Assembly: GCF_002374835.1 (NCBI RefSeq)
Contig: NZ_NWVD01000001.1
Coordinates: forward strand, 558,001 to 622,000
Origin: Sphingomonas ginsenosidimutans
GTDB taxonomy: Bacteria > Pseudomonadota > Alphaproteobacteria > Sphingomonadales > Sphingomonadaceae
Reading direction: 5' to 3'
Length of the DNA stretch: 64,000 bases
In this document: piece by piece, positions 60,652 to 64,000 of the stretch
Layout of the letters: each line of letters starts with the position of its first letter
How positions within the stretch are numbered: position 1 is the stretch's first letter
The notes under the pieces: generated by a model
What the model was told of the DNA's origin: nothing
Databases searched by the model: none
Seen by the model: the letters and a program-made list of their open reading frames with translations, nothing else
Position numbers and translations under genes: made by a program

Positions 60652-61479
60652 ATGGCTGCAATCAGAATGGGAACCGTCTGGGATCGTACGCTGGACGTGA
60701 TCCGCGGGCGTATGGCGATCCTGGCGGGCATCGCGCTCGCCACCGTCTATGTCCCTGGCCTGCTGGAGCCGGCCTATGCCGCACTGACCGGTCAGCCGGG
60801 GGGCACCGGCGCGGCGCAGGGGGTGATCGGAATCGTATCGGCGGTGCTGACGATCATCGGCGTGCTGGCGATGACGGCGGTCGCCACCGATCCGGCGGTC
60901 GATGGCGCGCAGGGGCTGCGGCTGGGCGCCGCGCGGCTTGGGCCGGCGCTGGCGAACCTGATCGTGCTGGTGATCGCGTTCGGCGTTCTGTTCCTGCCGT
61001 CGATCGTCGCGCTGTTCGCGGCGGGCGCGACGGTCAGCGCAGCGGGGACGGTCGATGTCGCCAACGCCGCAAGTGGAATGCTGGCGGCGTCGGCGCTGCT
61101 GATGGTCGTCGCGCTGATCGTGCTGTTGTGGTTCAGCGCGCGGCTGGTGCCGCTGTTCGCGGTGATCGTGAACGAACGACGCGGGTTGGGCGCGATCGCA
61201 CGCAGCGTCGCGCTGTCGCGCGGGTCTGCGCTGCGATTGCTGGGGGTCATGATCCTGTTCGGGATCGTCCTGCTGGTCGTAATGGCGGCGGTGGGGTCGG
61301 TCACCGGGGTGATCGCGCGCCTGTTGCTGGGCGGCGAGGCGGAGGCGATGGTGACGTTGATCGTATCGCTGTTCGTCACGCTGGTGACCGCGGCGGGCAC
61401 GGTGGTGCAGACGGTGTTCTACGCGCAATTCTATGCCGCCGCGCTGGCGCGCGACGAGGCGGCGGCGCAACTGGCATGA
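60652..61479 (+). CDS. Polytopic membrane protein, unknown function (275 aa)
   Basis: Six or so hydrophobic segments: AILAGIALATVYVPGLLEPAY, VLTIIGVLAMTAVAT, LANLIVLVIAFGVLFLP, LLMVVALIVLLWFSARLVPLFAVIVNE, LLGVMILFGIVLLVVMAAVG and MVTLIVSLFVTLVTAAGTVV. The RLVPLFAVIVNERRGLGAIARSVALSRG motif is typical of the glycerophosphoryl-diester phosphodiesterase membrane-domain/YciC-like superfamily. Its stop overlaps the next gene's start (ATGA); the two products are similar in type and probably form a complex. Confidence 0.78.
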   Translation: MAAIRMGTVWDRTLDVIRGRMAILAGIALATVYVPGLLEPAYAALTGQPGGTGAAQGVIGIVSAVLTIIGVLAMTAVATDPAVDGAQGLRLGAARLGPALANLIVLVIAFGVLFLPSIVALFAAGATVSAAGTVDVANAASGMLAASALLMVVALIVLLWFSARLVPLFAVIVNERRGLGAIARSVALSRGSALRLLGVMILFGIVLLVVMAAVGSVTGVIARLLLGGEAEAMVTLIVSLFVTLVTAAGTVVQTVFYAQFYAAALARDEAAAQLA

Positions 61480-62222
61480 CCTTCACCTTCGCCGGATTGC
61501 TGGCGGCGACGTGGCGGCTGCTGCGCCGCAGCCTGGACCCGGTCATCGCGATCACCGCGCTGTTCGTCTTCCTCCCCGCCTTTGCCGCCTTGCTGCTGAG
61601 CGATCCGGTCCCGCCGATCCCGCCCGCGCCGCGTGACGAACTGGCGATGCAGGCGTGGGTGACCGCGATGGCGCAATGGGGGCAGGCCAACGGCCTGTGG
61701 TTCGTGGTTGCCGATGTGGCGGGTATTTTCGGCGCGGCGGCGGTGGCGGTGCTGCTGCTCGATGCTGATCGTCCGACCGTGGGGCAGGCGCTGCGTATCG
61801 CGTCGCGCGCCTTCTGGCCGTTCCTGATCGCCAGCGTGGCGATCGCCGTTCCGGTGGGGGTCGGTCTGTGGCTGTTCGTCCTGCCGGGCCTGTACGTGCA
61901 GGCGCGGCTGGTCGCGTCGATCCCGGCGATCGCGCGGCGGCCGGGGCTGGGCGTCGGGCGCGCGATCCGCGTCAGCCTGGCGATGACGCGCGGGCACGGC
62001 TGGGCGATCACGGGGGCGTTGGTGACGCTGTTCCTGGCGCAATATCTGGTGGCGGTGCCGCTGATGCAGGCCGACGAATGGCTGCGGATGCCGGGCAACG
62101 CCAATCCGCTGCTGCTGTCGCTGGTCGATGCCGGGATCGCCGCGGTCGGCGCGATCTATGCCACGGGCACGTTGCTGGTGGGGATCATCATCTATCGCGT
62201 GCGCGCCAGCAGCGGCACCTGA
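61476..62222 (+). CDS. Polytopic membrane protein, YciC-like (248 aa)
   Basis: Similar topology: DPVIAITALFVFLPAFAALL, GIFGAAAVAVLLLD, FLIASVAIAVPVGVGLWLFVLPGLYVQARL, AITGALVTLFLAQYLVAV and a last helix. The VLPGLYVQARLVASIPAIA...GRAIRVSLAMTRGHGW block is that of YciC/UPF0259-like proteins. The start overlaps the stop of the preceding membrane protein gene. The 3' end overlaps the convergent GNAT gene by 31 bases. Confidence 0.78.
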   Translation: MTFTFAGLLAATWRLLRRSLDPVIAITALFVFLPAFAALLLSDPVPPIPPAPRDELAMQAWVTAMAQWGQANGLWFVVADVAGIFGAAAVAVLLLDADRPTVGQALRIASRAFWPFLIASVAIAVPVGVGLWLFVLPGLYVQARLVASIPAIARRPGLGVGRAIRVSLAMTRGHGWAITGALVTLFLAQYLVAVPLMQADEWLRMPGNANPLLLSLVDAGIAAVGAIYATGTLLVGIIIYRVRASSGT

Positions 62223-62797
62223 GGCGCGGCATCGGCCGGCAGCACGCCGAGAACGCGCGGGTCGGCAAACACCTCCACCGTCCGCGCCGTCGCGGCAAAG
62301 CCCTGCGCGCGATAAAAGCCCAGCGCCGCCGGGTGATCGAGCGTGCACGTGTGCAGCCACACGCGCCGCGTCCCCGGCGTCCACGCACGCGCCAGCGCCT
62401 CCGCCATCAGCCAGCGGCCCAGCCCTTTGCCCGCCAGTTCGGGGACGAGCGCGAAATAGCCGATCTCGCATGCGCCCGTCTGGCGCCGGTCCAGTTCCAG
62501 CATCCCCAGTTCGACCCCCGCGCGATCGACCGCGGCGAACACCTCCACCGCCGGATCGTGGATGATCGCGGTCAGCGCCGCATCGTCCATCACCAATCGC
62601 GAATACCATAGCCAGCGTGCCCCCACGCGGCGGAACAGCGTGCGATAGCGGTCGGGGGCCGGGGCATCCCAGCGCGTCAGCCGCAGCGGCGAAGCGGGCA
62701 TGGGGCGCAGCGGCGGGCGGGTGCGCATCTCCAGCGTGGTGACGATCGTTGCGACGTGATCGTCGGGCACCGCGTGCAGCCCCGCCACGTGCGTCAC
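62192..62797 (-). CDS. GNAT family N-acetyltransferase
   Basis: 201 residues. An RTLFRRVGARWLWYSRLVMDDAAL opening, then GACEIGYFALVPELAGKGLGRWLMAEALARAW (acetyl-CoA motif GKGLGR) and LDHPAALGFYRAQGF. Such proteins next to hemF are common in sphingomonads. The GTG start overlaps the hemF stop by four bases (GTGA), so it is coupled to hemF. Its 3' end overlaps the facing membrane-protein gene by 31 bases. The substrate is unknown. Confidence 0.85.
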   Translation of the reverse strand: MTHVAGLHAVPDDHVATIVTTLEMRTRPPLRPMPASPLRLTRWDAPAPDRYRTLFRRVGARWLWYSRLVMDDAALTAIIHDPAVEVFAAVDRAGVELGMLELDRRQTGACEIGYFALVPELAGKGLGRWLMAEALARAWTPGTRRVWLHTCTLDHPAALGFYRAQGFAATARTVEVFADPRVLGVLPADAAPQVPLLARTR

Positions 62798-63633
62798 TCC
62801 CATGTCGCGACGGGCGGCAGGCTCATCAGGATCGCATCGATATTGCCCCCGGTCTTCAGCCCGAACAGCGTGCCGCGGTCGTAGACCAGGTTGAACTCGG
62901 CATAACGGCCACGCCAGCGGCGCTGCTCGGCCAGGTCCTCGGCCGTGAACGGATCGGCCATGCGCCGCCGGACGATTCGCGGATAGGCGGCAAGGAACGC
63001 GCGCCCGACGTCCTGCGTGAACGCGAAATCCGCCGCAAAGTCGTTTTCCAGATGATCGTAGAAGATGCCGCCCACGCCGCGGTGGACGCCGCGATGCGGG
63101 ATGTAGAAGTAATCGTCCGCCCACGCCTTGAACCGCGGATAATGCGTCGGATCGTGCGCATCGCAGGCGCGCGCCAGTTCGGCATGGAAATCGGTGGTGT
63201 CCTGCGCGACCGGCAGTGGCGGGTTCAGGTCGGCGCCGCCGCCGAACCATTGTTTCGTGGTGCGCAGGAAGCGCGTGTTCATATGCACCGCGGGCACGTG
63301 CGGATTGGCCATGTGCGCGACCAGGCTGATCCCGGTGGCGAAGAAGCGCGGATCCTCGCCGGCGCCGTGGATGGTGCGCGCGAAATCGCCCTCGAACGTG
63401 CCGCCGACGGTGGAGACGTTGACGCCCACCTTCTCGAACACGCGGCCCTTCATCACGCCGCGCACCCCGCCGCCGCCCGGCGCGCCCGACGGGTCGGCAC
63501 GGTCCCAGGGGAGATAGTCGAAGGTCGCGTCGGACCCGGCCTCCCGCTCGATCGCCTCGAATTCGGCGCAGATCAGGTCGCGCAGATGCTCGAACCAGGT
63601 GCGCGCCGCGCGCTGTTGCTCGTCCAGTTGCAT
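62794..63633 (-). CDS. hemF: Oxygen-dependent coproporphyrinogen III oxidase
   Basis: Oxidative decarboxylation of coproporphyrinogen III to protoporphyrinogen IX. 279 residues. Conserved VFEKVGVNVSTVGGTFEGDFA, GISLVAHMANPHVPAVHMNTRF, FGGGADLNPPLP, YFYIPHRGVHRGVGGIFYDHL and AEFNLVYDRGTLFGLKTGGN are all present. The start at 63633 has AGGGGC upstream. It works upstream of HemH (17581-18585). It is followed by a coupled GNAT gene and preceded by trmL on the same strand. Confidence 0.97.
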   Translation of the reverse strand: MQLDEQQRAARTWFEHLRDLICAEFEAIEREAGSDATFDYLPWDRADPSGAPGGGGVRGVMKGRVFEKVGVNVSTVGGTFEGDFARTIHGAGEDPRFFATGISLVAHMANPHVPAVHMNTRFLRTTKQWFGGGADLNPPLPVAQDTTDFHAELARACDAHDPTHYPRFKAWADDYFYIPHRGVHRGVGGIFYDHLENDFAADFAFTQDVGRAFLAAYPRIVRRRMADPFTAEDLAEQRRWRGRYAEFNLVYDRGTLFGLKTGGNIDAILMSLPPVATWE

Positions 63634-63664
63634 GCCCCTGCCATCGCGGGCGCGGGCGATGCGG

Positions 63665-64000
63665 TCAATCGGTCAGTTCGTCCCACCCGCCGGTCTGCCG
63701 CAACGCCTCGCCCAGCACGATCGCGCCTGCAACCGCGACGTTGAGCGAGCGCAGGCCCGCGCGCATCGGGATGCGCACCGCCACGTCGGCGCGTGCATGT
63801 GCCGCCGGCGGAACGCCCGCGCCCTCGCTGCCAAGCAGCAGGATGTCGTCGTGGGCGAACCGCGCCTGCGGCAGCGGCACGGCGTCCGCCGCGGTGGTGG
63901 CCAGCACGATCCGCCCGCTGGATGCCGCCAGGAACGCCGCCCAGTCGACATGGCGGGTCACCGCGACCTTCCCGGCATAGTCCATCGCGGCGCGCGCCCA
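63665..64000 (-). CDS. trmL: tRNA (cytidine(34)-2'-O)-methyltransferase, C-terminal part (5' end outside window)
   Basis: The gene continues beyond the right edge; the visible 111 residues start WARAAMDYAGKVAVTRHVDW and hold the SPOUT knot motifs LLLGSEGAGVPPA (motif 2) and IPMRAGLRSLNVAVAGAIVLGEALRQ (motif 3). The RA..DY..V.V.RH..W segment is diagnostic of TrmL/YibK. It methylates the wobble ribose of tRNA-Leu. A methionine at 63985 is internal. Confidence 0.88.
   Translation of the reverse strand, partial: WARAAMDYAGKVAVTRHVDWAAFLAASSGRIVLATTAADAVPLPQARFAHDDILLLGSEGAGVPPAAHARADVAVRIPMRAGLRSLNVAVAGAIVLGEALRQTGGWDELTD

Noticed and set aside
1..64000. CRISPR arrays, rRNA, tRNA and insertion sequences.
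   Set aside because: No regularly spaced direct repeats, no tRNA cloverleaf or conserved TTCRANYC-type arm in the gaps, and no transposase-like protein in any frame that I could recognise.

Overview
The window is a GC-rich (roughly two-thirds G+C) chromosomal segment of an alphaproteobacterium, almost certainly a sphingomonad (Sphingomonas or a close relative). The evidence is the two large TonB-dependent receptors of sphingomonad type, the small sphingomonad-type conserved proteins (DUF2093, DUF2945, SWIB, 2TM glycine-zipper), an RcGTA-like lysis pair, a GreA/B-like protein typical of this order, and dispersed palindromic repeats beginning with CGTCACCCC. Genus assignment is inference. I found no rRNA, tRNA, CRISPR array, transposase or integrase. 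68 protein genes are annotated; the first and the last are cut by the window edges.

Layout. 0-6.5 kb: end of a glycosyltransferase-like membrane protein, two small proteins (SWIB, DUF2945), a TonB receptor, and the pterin operon folE - pteridine-reductase-like SDR - folB. 6.7-7.7 kb: a GH108 endolysin and a 3-TM holin resembling the detached lysis cassette of gene transfer agents. 7.9-10.3 kb: hslV-hslU. 10.3-13.5 kb: a tightly coupled operon lgt - MidA-like methyltransferase - GNAT - pgeF. 13.6-20.3 kb: acyl-CoA ligase-like enzyme, a lone molybdopterin oxidoreductase subunit, hemH, a phaB-like reductase, a thioesterase. 20.5-30.3 kb: envelope and housekeeping genes (glycine-zipper protein, phytase-like esterase, rpmB, tadA, OmpA lipoprotein, CNNM/CorC protein, gre factor, HhH protein, purD, xseA, DUF2093).

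30.5-40.3 kb is the most distinctive part. A very large TonB-dependent receptor is followed by an alternating-strand set: a TPR-sulfotransferase, a small four-cysteine exported protein, a sulfotransferase-like P-loop protein, a TPR-aspartyl/asparaginyl beta-hydroxylase, a second P-loop protein paralogous to the first, and a TauD-like dioxygenase. I recognise the families but no described system with this composition; I propose that the set modifies a protein, peptide or ligand linked to the receptor (inference).

40.3-50.1 kb: arylamine N-acetyltransferase, quinone-oxidoreductase-like MDR, NAPE-PLD-like hydrolase with DUF2721 protein, a BioF2-type GNAT, TetR regulator, FMN reductase, M20 peptidase, and three exported or outer-membrane proteins. 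50.2-64 kb: parE-yoaK, argD, argF, hslO, queC-queE, a class A-type acid phosphatase, two exported unknowns, lipB, two polytopic membrane proteins, a GNAT coupled to hemF, and the C-terminal part of trmL.

Several genes without a Shine-Dalgarno sequence (hslV, parE, lipB, the TPR-hydroxylase, the TauD gene and the P-loop gene facing it) have a -10-like box 6-8 bases before the start codon, suggesting leaderless mRNAs. Gene functions are assigned by recognising families from translated sequence only; no database search was run.
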